Positions 25,166 to 32,418 of a stretch of DNA of 64,000 nt are shown piece after piece (the stretch's first letter is position 1; every line of letters starts with the position of its first letter). Source of the DNA: JACJXW01 sp964418125. GTDB lineage: Bacteria > Bacteroidota > Bacteroidia > Chitinophagales > Saprospiraceae. The stretch lies in assembly GCA_964418125.1 (NCBI GenBank), contig CAYQKY010000021.1:14411-78410 (forward strand), given 5' to 3'. The notes under the pieces are model-generated. The model made no database searches and was not told where the DNA came from. It saw only the letters and a program-made list of their open reading frames with translations. The translations under genes were made by a program, and so were the position numbers.

Positions 25166-26325
25166 GAGAAAATTTCCTATTGCTTCCCCTAATGCTACTC
25201 TCCCCGGGCAACAGTTTCCGTTAAAATTGCCAAAAGCCCCATAACCTAAATTATTTATGATATGATTCCTGTAACCAAACCAATAACGGGTATCTCTGGC
25301 TTTTACATTATTATTCTTGAACTGGACCCACATATTCATTTTTCCAGAATAACTTTCATTTACTCTCCAGCAACCATTTTCACCTGTAAATGTCAAATGG
25401 CTTGTGAAATAATTGTCTATAACTTTAATGGAGGCAATTTGAACCGGGTCCATAACGCCGTCGTTATCCACTCTTACACATCCCGCAGGATTTCTCCTGT
25501 TGCTTGGAATGGGGCATCCACAATCATTTGTTGGCGGTGGTGGTGGTGGTGGAATAGGCTGGCACTCCAATCTATATCTTGATTCTCCGGGCGCCGGATT
25601 TTCAACAATTACAAGCTTCCATTCATATCCCTGAGGGCAAGGCTCATCAGGTTCTTCGGGTATTAGTGCAGCTATGATTTCTTCATCATATGAACTAATC
25701 TGATTCGTCGTAAGCCCTCCATGGAATACATACTCATTAATATCTTCTTTGTTATCAGTAATCCAAAAACTTTCGGCTAATAATAATGGATCAGATTTAT
25801 CGAGATGTAAATCATCAATAATCTCATTGGGGACGTCAGGTAGTTCAACCTCGGCAGGAACGGCGGCATATTGATAGGTAAAGAGGGAATCTGAAACAGA
25901 AGGGTCCAGGTATGTTTCACCTCCTGAGATCACCTCGTATTCCAGCGGAAAATCAAATAATGGTATTTGTTTGCCAGTTTCCCAATCCTCTAAAACAGCA
26001 ACCTCCATCAGAGCGAAGTTGTGCCGCTGCTTGAATATCCTGGTTTTCCTGTCTTGGTTCAACTAATGTTTCCTCAAAGCTAGCATTTTTCGTACATGAA
26101 TTAAGAGTTTGTTCAAAATTCGATGATGAGGCGAAAGCGAGGAAATTTTGTTCTGAACAAGGCAAAAAACGTAGGCATACCTGGAAGGTATGACGAGGCT
26201 TTTTAACGCAGTGCAGGATAAAATTTGCCGCTTGGAGCCCATTGATTGAATTTTGAACAAACTCTAAATAGCCATGATGTTGCCAAAATGGCGACAACCG
26301 CCAAAAGAATTTTCTTGATTCTCAT
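25166..26325 (-). pseudogene. Lipoprotein gene broken by a MITE insertion and a frameshift
   Basis: The original start is the ATG at 26325 (MRIKKILLAVVAILATSWLF). A 160-bp element (26105-26264) interrupts it. Removing the element with one TAA duplicate restores LFNSCTKNASFEETLVEP, a perfect lipobox. A second lesion follows, since continuation into MEVAVLEDWETGKQIPLF needs a shift of one base somewhere near 25990-26050. Beyond that come PCPQGYEWKLVIVENPAPG, a polyproline tract, DCGCPIPSNRRNPAGCVRV and GCWRVNESYSGKMNMWVQF. I recognise these as a family of Bacteroidota secreted proteins of unknown function that is normally longer. The frame then runs into the next lipoprotein. Confidence 0.75.
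26105..26264. mobile_element. 160-bp MITE-like element, copy 1 (TSD TAA)
   Basis: The 17-bp terminal inverted repeats GAGTTTGTTCAAAATTC (26105-26121) and its exact complement (26248-26264) bound a 160-bp element flanked by TAA at 26102-26104 and 26265-26267. It encodes no protein, and the interior is itself partly palindromic. Read on the minus strand it aligns without gaps to the second element at 26917-27076. A 3-bp TNA duplication suggests mobilisation by an IS5-group transposase, but no transposase gene is in the window. Confidence 0.85.
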
Positions 26326-26391
26326 TTTTTTCCTGTTTTTGTTAAAAAATGGTTTCAAATTCTTTGCATCAATCAGCCTGTCCAAAATGAG

Positions 26392-26586
26392 TTATTCAAT
26401 TTCGCAATCCTTTTGCCTCAAAGCGTCTATGGGGCTGAAGCCAGGCCCGGCGTCAAAATCCACTTTGGTAGGATACAACAGCCATTTGTCTTTCTGGCCC
26501 TGGGCGGGCCATGCAAAACCGGACAGGAAGGCCATTGCCATCAGGATCGGCAAAAGTCTTTTAGCCTTTTGGAAGTGTTTGTGCAA
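26392..26586 (-). pseudogene. Fragment of a secreted protein (signal peptide and first residues only)
   Basis: From a TTG at 26586 the frame reads HKHFQKAKRLLPILMAMAF, a good Sec signal ending FAWPAQGQ, then KDKWLLYPTKVDFDAG, a typical mature N-terminus of Bacteroidota secreted proteins. It stops after 64 residues. The rest of the gene is missing, consistent with decay in this zone. A genuine 40-residue secreted peptide is possible but less likely. Confidence 0.5.
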
Positions 26587-26639
26587 TAATCCCGGAAGGA
26601 TAACCGCTGGAACTTTGGGCTTCGGTGGGTAAATGCATC

Positions 26640-26715
26640 TTCCTTCGCTGAAGCTTGTGCCTTCGCTAAAGCTTCGGCACACGAAGTCGGCGAATAAATG
26701 TGTGTGTGTGTACAC
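26640..26715. repeat. Short direct repeats and TG microsatellite
   Basis: CTTCGCTGAAGCTTGTGC (26643-26660) is followed at once by CTTCGCTAAAGCTTCGGCAC, two near-copies of an 18-base phrase. A TG run lies at about 26700-26712. No gene is seen between 26719 and 26912 either. Confidence 0.45.
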
Positions 26716-26916
26716 CATCAGAGTAGGAAGTTCTCATAAAGCATTCGATATTTTGGATGAAACAATACTCGCCAGTGGGCGCGGCGTAGCCAAGCGCCTG
26801 AGAGCCATGTTTATTTTCGGTTAGAATGCTGTAGAAAAGATTTTAGAACGCTAGTTGCCGGTCAATTTAGAATAAAATATGGAGCAAGGCAATTTATTTA
26901 ACATTTGGGTGGCTAG

Positions 26917-27076
26917 GAGCCTGTCGGAGAAACCTCTGATGGGCTGCGAGCGGCAAATATTATTCTGCACTTCATTGCTCGTCAGCCGCGTAGCTTCGGC
27001 TATGCTCCTTCCTCGGCGCCTCGTTCTGATCAATATTTGCTCGCTCTCGCCTCACCGGCACTTCTCCGACAGGTTC
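26917..27076. mobile_element. 160-bp MITE-like element, copy 2 (TSD CTAG)
   Basis: Terminal inverted repeats GAGCCTGTCGGAGAA (26917-26931) and TTCTCCGACAGGTTC (27062-27076), with one mismatch, bound an element of exactly 160 bp flanked by CTAG on both sides (26913-26916 and 27077-27080). The interior shares blocks with copy 1 such as AGCGGCAAAT, CTGCACT and CTCGCTNTCGCCTCA at the same offsets, although the terminal repeats differ. CTAG duplications fit IS5-family transposition. Confidence 0.8.
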
Positions 27077-27092
27077 CTAGTGAAAGCGGCAC

Positions 27093-27161
27093 GAATTAAC
27101 GGGTGAATTCAAGCTACTGTGAACCAAGACGTTAAGGGGCCACGAAATCACCCGTTAATTC
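27093..27161. repeat. 69-bp inverted-repeat structure
   Basis: GAATTAACGGGTGAATTC (27093-27110) and GAAATCACCCGTTAATTC (27144-27161) are reverse complements with one mismatch. A small hairpin ATCTAGT/ACTAGAT follows at about 27163-27179. It may be another short element or an old transposon end. From here to 27393 I see no gene. Confidence 0.5.
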
Positions 27162-27393
27162 GATCTAGTCGCACTAGATTCAGGTAACTACCACAGCACG
27201 AAATTTGACGTAAACCAGATTTGGCTCCCCTTCATTTTGCTAAAGCCGCCGGCCTTCAAAACAAGCGCCAAAAAATTTTTTCCAAAAATTAAGGCCATAT
27301 TTCCTCCTATCCCAACCCGTTGCAAACCAAAAACTTAGACACAAAAAAAACTGTTTCAGGCCGTAATTCCATTTAATCCCTATCGGATTAGTA

Positions 27394-27424
27394 TTGTTTT
27401 ATTCGGATATAGTCCCTATACTTG
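27394..27424 (+). promoter_or_regulatory. Candidate promoter of the sulfite-reduction operon
   Basis: TTGT (27394-27397), a 19-base spacer and TATACTTG (27417-27424) differ from TTTG-N19-TAnnTTTG by one base in the -7 box and two positions in the -33 box. A start near 27430 would give a leader of about 455 nt before the sulfite reductase ATG at 27888. A perfect hairpin CCAGATCT/AGATCTGG (27471-27489) is near its 5' end. Confidence 0.45.
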
Positions 27425-27511
27425 TACCTGTAATCGACGAAAGAACTTCAAGATTCCGGAGATAGATTTTCCAGATCTCGGAGATCTGGAAGTTCTGAAA
27501 AGAATCAGAAA

Positions 27512-27595
27512 ATGAGATCAGCACCTTTCCATCAGTCCTGTTGCTGTTGCTGCCGGATGGCTCCGAAGAGCCCCGGAAAGGCTGCTGTGGTTTGA
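27512..27595 (+). CDS. Leader peptide 1 with five consecutive Cys codons (27 aa)
   Basis: ATG at 27512 opens a 27-codon ORF ending TGA at 27593-27595. It starts MRSAPFHQS, continues with five cysteines in a row (codons TGT TGC TGT TGC TGC at 27539-27553), and ends RMAPKSPGKAAVV. Its 3' end contains the left arm of an antiterminator stem, and a terminator hairpin follows 23 bases after the stop. Size, position before a cysteine-biosynthetic operon and the Cys run are those of an attenuator leader peptide that senses charged tRNA-Cys. There is no obvious Shine-Dalgarno sequence, as is usual here. Confidence 0.75.
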   Translation: MRSAPFHQSCCCCCRMAPKSPGKAAVV

Positions 27596-27656
27596 CCCGA
27601 TAATTCTCCTAGCCAAATAGCCTTTCCGGATGCGTCCGCGAAAGGCTTTTCAATTT
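27573..27656 (+). promoter_or_regulatory. Attenuator 1: mutually exclusive antiterminator and terminator
   Basis: CCGGAAAGGCT (27573-27583, inside leader ORF 1) is the exact complement of AGCCTTTCCGG (27619-27629). The latter alternatively pairs with the 3' segment TCCG-C-GAAAGGCT (27635-27647), giving a 12-bp hairpin with one bulged base followed by TTTTCAATTT. Ribosomes stalled on the Cys run (27539-27553) would leave 27573-27583 free and favour read-through. A ribosome reaching the stop would cover it and allow termination. Confidence 0.7.
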
Positions 27657-27672
27657 AGTAACGGTTAAAACC

Positions 27673-27798
27673 ATGATTTACAACACCAATATTCACCCAA
27701 TTATAGCCTGCTGTTGCCCTTGCTGCAAAAGCCAGGCAGGCCGTTTTCCTGACGTCCGCCTTTTGCCTCCGGCTGCACCTCTGGTGTGGCCGGGGTAA
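27673..27798 (+). CDS. Leader peptide 2 with five Cys codons in six (41 aa)
   Basis: ATG at 27673 opens a 41-codon ORF ending TAA at 27796-27798. It reads MIYNTNIHPIIA, then CCCPCC (27709-27726), then KSQAGRFPDVRLLPP and onward. It lies between terminator 1 and terminator 2, repeating the layout of leader 1. It shows no sequence similarity to leader 1 beyond the Cys cluster, so it arose independently or has diverged except where selected. Confidence 0.7.
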   Translation: MIYNTNIHPIIACCCPCCKSQAGRFPDVRLLPPAAPLVWPG

Positions 27799-27840
27799 AG
27801 GAGGCCCTTTCGGGAAGACAGCCCCGGAAGGGCCTTTTTT
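27738..27840 (+). promoter_or_regulatory. Attenuator 2: strong terminator with possible antiterminator
   Basis: AGGCCCTTTCGGG (27802-27814) pairs with CCCGGAAGGGCCT (27823-27835), a 13-bp stem with one G-U pair and an 8-base loop, followed by T6 and then ATGG. This is an intrinsic terminator 48 bases before the sulfite reductase start. AGGCC and TTCC within 27738-27749, just after the Cys run, could pair with GGAA and GGCCT of the 3' arm (27826-27835) as an antiterminator. That pairing is weaker than in attenuator 1. Confidence 0.7.
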
Positions 27841-27887
27841 ATGGAATGAGGGAATGAGTGATTACATCCTATTGAAATACCAAGAAC

Positions 27888-30026
27888 ATGAAGTTTCCCG
27901 ATTCTTTGAAGCACCTCAGGCCGGCCGACCGGCGCGACATCCTTGAGCTGCAGGTGCGCATCGAGGCCTTTCGCACGGGGAAGGAAGACGAAGAGCGCTT
28001 CAAGCACTACCGCCTCACGCGGGGCGTGTACGGGCAGCGGCAGACCGGCGTGCAGATGTTCCGCACCAAGATCCCCTACGGGCGGCTCACGGCGCGGCAG
28101 CTGATGCGCCTGGCCGACATCTCGGAGCGCTACACCAACGGCAACCTGCACCTGACCACCCGGCAGAACGTGCAGTTGCACTTCGTCCGCCTGGAAGATT
28201 CCCCCAAGGTGTGGACGGAGCTGGCCGACGCCGGGCTGACCGCCCGCGAAGCCTGCGGCAATACCGTGCGCAACATCACCGCCTCCCCCACCGCCGGCAT
28301 CGACCCGGAGGAGCCGTTCGACGTTTCCCCCTACGTGCAGGCCAGCTTCGAGTACTTCCTCCGCAACCCGATCTGCCAGGAGATGGGCCGCAAGATCAAG
28401 CCCGCCTTTTCTTCCAGCGAGCGGGATTCGGCCTTTACCTACTTCCACGATTTCGGTTTCATACCGCGGTTGCAGGATGGAAAGCGGGGCTTTAAAGTGG
28501 TTGTCGGCGGCGGGCTGGGCGCTGTGGGGTTCATTGCTCAAACGGTGTACGAGTTCCTGGAAGAAGAGCGCATCATCCCTTTCATGGAAGCCTGCATCCG
28601 GGTATTCGACCGCTACGGAGAACGGGAGAAACGCATGAAGGCGCGCATGAAATTCCTGATCAAAGACCTGGGGCTGGAAGGTTTCCTGAAGCTTGTAAAA
28701 GAGGAATGGCCGTCGTTGAAGAACCAGGCTTATCCTATTGATACTACCCTCACGGAAACACCCGGTATCCCGGCGCCGCCGGCTGAAGAAGCAAAACCCG
28801 TGGATGAAGCACGCTACCAGCTCTGGAAGAACACCAACACCTTCGGGCAGAAGCAGCCGGGTTGTGTAGCGGTGAACATCAAACTGCCGCTGGGCAATAT
28901 CCACGCCAACGAAGCACGGGAACTGGCACGCATCATAGAAAAATACGCTGCCGATGATATCCGCATTACGGTGCAGCAGGGGTTCCTGCTTCGCTTCGTC
29001 CACCCGCAGGCCCTTCCCGCGCTGTTCAACGAATTGGATAAACTCGGGCTGGCACAGATCGGCGCCAACAGCATCGCCGACGTCACCGCCTGCCCCGGAA
29101 CGGATACCTGCGCCCTGGGCGTGACCAACAGCACCGGGCTGGCACAGGTACTGGAAGAACTTATCCTCAGTGAGTTCGAGCATCTGATCGAGGAATCCGA
29201 CATCCGGATCAAGATCAGCGGCTGCATGAATTCCTGCGGGCAGCACATGGCAGCGCAGGTCGGTTTCCACGGCAGTTCGCTGCGCCTCGGGGCGAAGATC
29301 GTGCCGGCCATGCAGGTGGTGCTGGGCGGCGGCGTGAGCCCCAACGGAGAGGGCTTCATTGCCGATAAGGTGATCAAGTTGCCCACCAAACGGATACCGG
29401 AAGCGGTGCGCCTGCTGCTGCTCGACTTCGAACAACACAAACAGCCCGGCCAGTTTTTCAACGAATATTTCCAGCAGCAGGGCAAGCGCTACTTCTACGG
29501 CCTGCTGAAGCCCCTGGCCGGCCTGGACGGCATCCGGGACGAGGAGTTCTTCGACTGGGGCCAGGGCCACGAGTATTTCCAGTCCATCGGCGTGGGCGAA
29601 TGCGCCGGAGTGAGCCTCGACGTGGTCGGCACTATCATAGAAGAAGCGCGCCAGAAGGTAAGCCTGGCGGAGGAAGCCCTGCAGGAGCAGGCCTACGCCG
29701 ACAGCATTTACCATTCCTACACAGCCTTTGTCATCGGCGCCAAGGCGCTGCTGCTGGCAAAGGACGTCAGGTGCAATACCCAGATCGGCATTCTGGAAGA
29801 TTTCCAGGAGCACTATGTGAAAGCAGGAGAACTGGAACTGCCCGTGGAAGATTTCAAAGCCCACGTGCTGGAGATGAAAACTACGGAGCCCGGCGCCGAA
29901 TTCGCCAGCCGGTACTTCTCTGAGGCGCAGCAGTTCTTCAAAGCAGTGTTAGCCACCCGCACCCGGCAGCTGCAGGCCAGCAACGGGCAGGACAAAACCG
30001 TCATTGAAAACTATTATAAAGCCTAG
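27888..30026 (+). CDS. Siroheme [4Fe-4S] sulfite (or nitrite) reductase with C-terminal HEPN-like domain
   Basis: The 712-residue protein has the duplicated ferredoxin-like/NirSir fold: TRGVYGQRQTGVQMFRTKIPYGRLT and NGNLHLTTRQNVQLHF near the N-terminus, repeated later (NIKLPLGNIHANEARELARI, DIRITVQQGFLLRFV). Cluster-siroheme ligands are CPGTDTC (about residue 401) and CMNSC (about residue 445). It reduces sulfite to sulfide, or nitrite to ammonia. The CobA, siroheme synthase and CysH neighbours plus Cys-codon leaders argue for sulfite. Residues about 570-712 form an added helical domain (YADSIYHSYTAFVIGAKALL) resembling HEPN. The ATG at 27888 follows attenuator 2. Confidence 0.9.
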   Translation: MKFPDSLKHLRPADRRDILELQVRIEAFRTGKEDEERFKHYRLTRGVYGQRQTGVQMFRTKIPYGRLTARQLMRLADISERYTNGNLHLTTRQNVQLHFVRLEDSPKVWTELADAGLTAREACGNTVRNITASPTAGIDPEEPFDVSPYVQASFEYFLRNPICQEMGRKIKPAFSSSERDSAFTYFHDFGFIPRLQDGKRGFKVVVGGGLGAVGFIAQTVYEFLEEERIIPFMEACIRVFDRYGEREKRMKARMKFLIKDLGLEGFLKLVKEEWPSLKNQAYPIDTTLTETPGIPAPPAEEAKPVDEARYQLWKNTNTFGQKQPGCVAVNIKLPLGNIHANEARELARIIEKYAADDIRITVQQGFLLRFVHPQALPALFNELDKLGLAQIGANSIADVTACPGTDTCALGVTNSTGLAQVLEELILSEFEHLIEESDIRIKISGCMNSCGQHMAAQVGFHGSSLRLGAKIVPAMQVVLGGGVSPNGEGFIADKVIKLPTKRIPEAVRLLLLDFEQHKQPGQFFNEYFQQQGKRYFYGLLKPLAGLDGIRDEEFFDWGQGHEYFQSIGVGECAGVSLDVVGTIIEEARQKVSLAEEALQEQAYADSIYHSYTAFVIGAKALLLAKDVRCNTQIGILEDFQEHYVKAGELELPVEDFKAHVLEMKTTEPGAEFASRYFSEAQQFFKAVLATRTRQLQASNGQDKTVIENYYKA

Positions 30027-30030
30027 CCTC

Positions 30031-30813
30031 ATGTCGCAAAGATTAAGCCCTAAGATCACACTCGTCGGCGCCGGCCCGGGCGACCCCGAGCTCCTGACCA
30101 TCAAAGGAGCCAGGGCCATCCGGTCGGCCGATGTTTTGCTCTACGACGCCCTCACCGGGCCCGGTTTGCTGGAGCTGGCGCGGCCGGAAGCATTACGCGT
30201 CTACGTGGGCAAGCGCGCCGGCAGGCACCGCCTGAGCCAGGAAGAGATCAACCAGCTCATGGTGGGCTACGCCCGCTCCCACGGCCACGTGGTGCGCCTA
30301 AAAGGAGGCGACCCCTTCGTTTTCGGGCGCGGGCAGGAAGAGGCGGCCTACGCCCGGGAGAAGGGCGTTCCGGTGGAAGTCGTTCCCGGTATTTCCAGCT
30401 GCATCGCGGTTCCGGAATTACAACACGTGCCACCCACCCGGCGGGGCTACAGCGAGAGCTTCTGGGTCATCACCGGCACTACCCGCAACGGGGAACTGTC
30501 GGCGGACATCAGCCTGGCTGCCCGTTCTACCGCCACTGTCATCGTACTGATGGGCATGCGCAAGGCGCGCGCCATCGCGGAGCTGTTCGAGCGGCAGGGC
30601 AAAGGGCAGCTGCCCGTTATGGCCATACAGAACGGCTCCCTGCCCGGTGAACGGCGGGTGCTGGGAACGGTATCGGAGATCGCCGATAAGATAGAGGCCG
30701 AAGGGCTGGGTACACCCGGCATCCTGGTTTTTGGCGAAGTAGTGGCACTGCATCCCGACTGGGATTTTTCGGAGATCGCCGCGGAGCGAGTGGCGGGACG
30801 GAGGAGGGCTTGA
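30031..30813 (+). CDS. cobA: Uroporphyrinogen-III C-methyltransferase
   Basis: This 260-residue SAM-dependent enzyme methylates uroporphyrinogen III at C2 and C7 to precorrin-2, the first step to siroheme. Family motifs are VGAGPGDPELLTIKGARAI, VYVGKRAGRHRLSQEEIN, VRLKGGDPFVFGRGQEE, VEVVPGISS and TVIVLMGM. The ATG at 30031 lies 2 bases after the sulfite reductase stop and is preferred over an in-frame ATG at 30004 inside that gene. Its product feeds the siroheme synthase encoded next. Confidence 0.95.
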   Translation: MSQRLSPKITLVGAGPGDPELLTIKGARAIRSADVLLYDALTGPGLLELARPEALRVYVGKRAGRHRLSQEEINQLMVGYARSHGHVVRLKGGDPFVFGRGQEEAAYAREKGVPVEVVPGISSCIAVPELQHVPPTRRGYSESFWVITGTTRNGELSADISLAARSTATVIVLMGMRKARAIAELFERQGKGQLPVMAIQNGSLPGERRVLGTVSEIADKIEAEGLGTPGILVFGEVVALHPDWDFSEIAAERVAGRRRA

Positions 30814-31020
30814 GAGAGATGGAGGATGAAACAGTGCGTAGTGTACCAGTAGGAAGGGATAAATAATGAGGGCAAACGATTCTGATTCAGAATTTCCTGT
30901 CGTACCTTTCCGGGTGAATTACACTTTCTCACCGATACACTAAACGGCCCTGGCCGGCCGGCACTTTCACACCGATACACTTCCTGTTCTCTGCAATCCC
31001 AGGCGCCGCACCCGGAGGCC

Positions 31021-31088
31021 CTGGCACACGAATGCACAAATGCACTCATACACACTGGCACACGAATGCACAAATGCACTCATACACA
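31021..31088. repeat. Perfect 34-bp tandem duplication
   Basis: Bases 31021-31054 are repeated exactly at 31055-31088 (unit begins CTGGCACACGAATGCAC). The unit itself contains ATGCAC/ACTCATACACA phrases related to the gtgcatttgtgtattcg spacers at 4623-4660 and 36934-36977 on the other strand. It lies just before the siroheme synthase start. Confidence 0.85.
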
Positions 31089-31099
31089 AATGTACAACC

Positions 31100-31699
31100 A
31101 TGGAACAAAACACCTTATATCCGATCTTCTTAAAGCTCAACCGCCTGCGGGTGCTCATTGTAGGCGCCGGGGAGGTGGGGTATGAGAAGCTGTCCTTCAT
31201 GGTGAAGAGCAGCCCGGACGCGCGGATCACGGTGGTGGCAAAGGAGGTGCTTGCACCCGTACGGCGGCTGATCGATGAGCAGCGGCCGGAAGGGCTTACG
31301 GTGATTCAGAAGCCATTCGAAGCGGAAGATACGCGGGGTTACAACCTGGTGATCGCAGCCACCAACTTCCGGGAGCTCAATGAACAGGTGCGGGCCGCCG
31401 CTAAAGCCAACGGAGTACTGGTCAATGTAGCGGATACCCCCGAGCTATGCGATTTCTACCTGGGCAGTATCGTCACCCGCGGCAACCTTAAGGTGGCCAT
31501 TTCCACCAACGGGCAGTCACCCACCTTCGCCAAGCGGTTCCGGCAATGGCTGGAAGCCACCTTACCGGAAGACACCGACGAGCTGCTCCGCAACCTGAAT
31601 AAATTCCGTCGCCGCCTCAACGGAGATTTTTCCGATAAGGTGCGGCAGCTCAACAGCCTGACCGCCAGCCTGCTGGCCGAAAAAGGAAACAGATCATAA
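31100..31699 (+). CDS. Siroheme synthase (precorrin-2 dehydrogenase/ferrochelatase, Met8p-like)
   Basis: This 199-residue protein has an N-terminal NAD-binding Rossmann fold (LRVLIVGAGEVGYEKLSFM, VIAATNFRELNEQVRAAAK, VLVNVADTPELCDFYLGSI) and a C-terminal dimerisation/ferrochelatase region (VAISTNGQSPTFAKRFRQWL). It converts precorrin-2 to sirohydrochlorin and inserts iron, completing the siroheme cofactor of the sulfite reductase. The catalytic Asp is in NVADTPELCDF. The ATG at 31100 is chosen; the frame opens earlier inside the tandem duplication. The 286-base gap to cobA has no gene. Confidence 0.92.
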   Translation: MEQNTLYPIFLKLNRLRVLIVGAGEVGYEKLSFMVKSSPDARITVVAKEVLAPVRRLIDEQRPEGLTVIQKPFEAEDTRGYNLVIAATNFRELNEQVRAAAKANGVLVNVADTPELCDFYLGSIVTRGNLKVAISTNGQSPTFAKRFRQWLEATLPEDTDELLRNLNKFRRRLNGDFSDKVRQLNSLTASLLAEKGNRS

Positions 31700-31716
31700 A
31701 CAAAAAGACCTACGGT

Positions 31717-32418
31717 ATGACTACCTACAGGAACACGAAGAACCACCTGCCAACACCCGATCCGGAAACGCTCAATGAAATCTTTACGCCTATGCACTTT
31801 GAGGAGCGTATCCGGCAACTGTATCGTTTTTTCCCGCAAAAGGAGGTGCTATTCACGTCCTCTTTCGGGACCCGGTCGGCCTTTCTCTTGCATCTGATCT
31901 CTCAGATCAGGCCTGGCCAGCCGGTGCATTTCATCGACACCACCTTCCACTTCCCGGAAACGCTGGCCTACCGGCAGCAGTTGGCCGATCAGTTCGGCCT
32001 CAATGTCATCGACGTACTGCCGGACCCTTCCCAGAACCGGATCACAACCGAGGAAGAATGGTGGAAAAAAGACCCCGGCACCTGCTGTATGGTCAATAAA
32101 GTACTGCCCCTGAAACCCATCAAGGCCCGCCACAAGGTATGGATCTCCGGCCTGATGGCCCATCAGACGGACTTCCGCTCCCACTTGCGGGTATTCGAGC
32201 AGCAGGGAGACATCCTGAAGTTCCACCCTCTTATCGATATAGACGAAGGGGAGTTCCTCTACCATATGTCCTGCCACAAACTGCCCCGCCACCCCCTGGA
32301 AGACAAGGGTTACGGCTCTATAGGCTGTGAACACTGTACTGTTCAGGGCGAGGGCCGCAGCGGCCGCTGGAAAGGGCAGGCCAAAACGGAATGCGGCCTT
32401 CATCCGTCGGGGGTGTAA
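31717..32418 (+). CDS. cysH: Adenylyl-sulfate (APS/PAPS) reductase
   Basis: This 233-residue thioredoxin-dependent reductase turns APS (or PAPS) into sulfite and AMP (or PAP). It has the PP-loop-like start (VLFTSSFGTRSAFLLHLI), the cysteine pairs of the [4Fe-4S] type (DPGTCCMVNK and IGCEHCTVQGEGRSGRWKGQ), and the catalytic C-terminal ECGLHPS. Both CC and CxxC pairs are present, which marks the iron-sulfur APS-reductase subtype rather than the cluster-free PAPS enzyme. It begins 17 bases after the siroheme synthase gene and closes the operon. Sulfate adenylyltransferase genes are not in the window. Confidence 0.92.
   Translation: MTTYRNTKNHLPTPDPETLNEIFTPMHFEERIRQLYRFFPQKEVLFTSSFGTRSAFLLHLISQIRPGQPVHFIDTTFHFPETLAYRQQLADQFGLNVIDVLPDPSQNRITTEEEWWKKDPGTCCMVNKVLPLKPIKARHKVWISGLMAHQTDFRSHLRVFEQQGDILKFHPLIDIDEGEFLYHMSCHKLPRHPLEDKGYGSIGCEHCTVQGEGRSGRWKGQAKTECGLHPSGV

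Noticed and set aside
27430..27888. SAM, cobalamin or other riboswitch before the sulfite operon
   Set aside because: I could not find the conserved cores of these riboswitches, and the Cys-codon ORFs and competing stems explain the leader better.
27693..29864. 723-codon minus-strand open frame opposite the sulfite reductase
   Set aside because: It mirrors the reading frame of a clearly recognised gene and has no family motifs; high-GC codon use opens antisense frames.
31021..31088. Replication iterons
   Set aside because: Only two copies of the 34-bp unit occur, with no origin features or initiator gene nearby; a simple tandem duplication fits.
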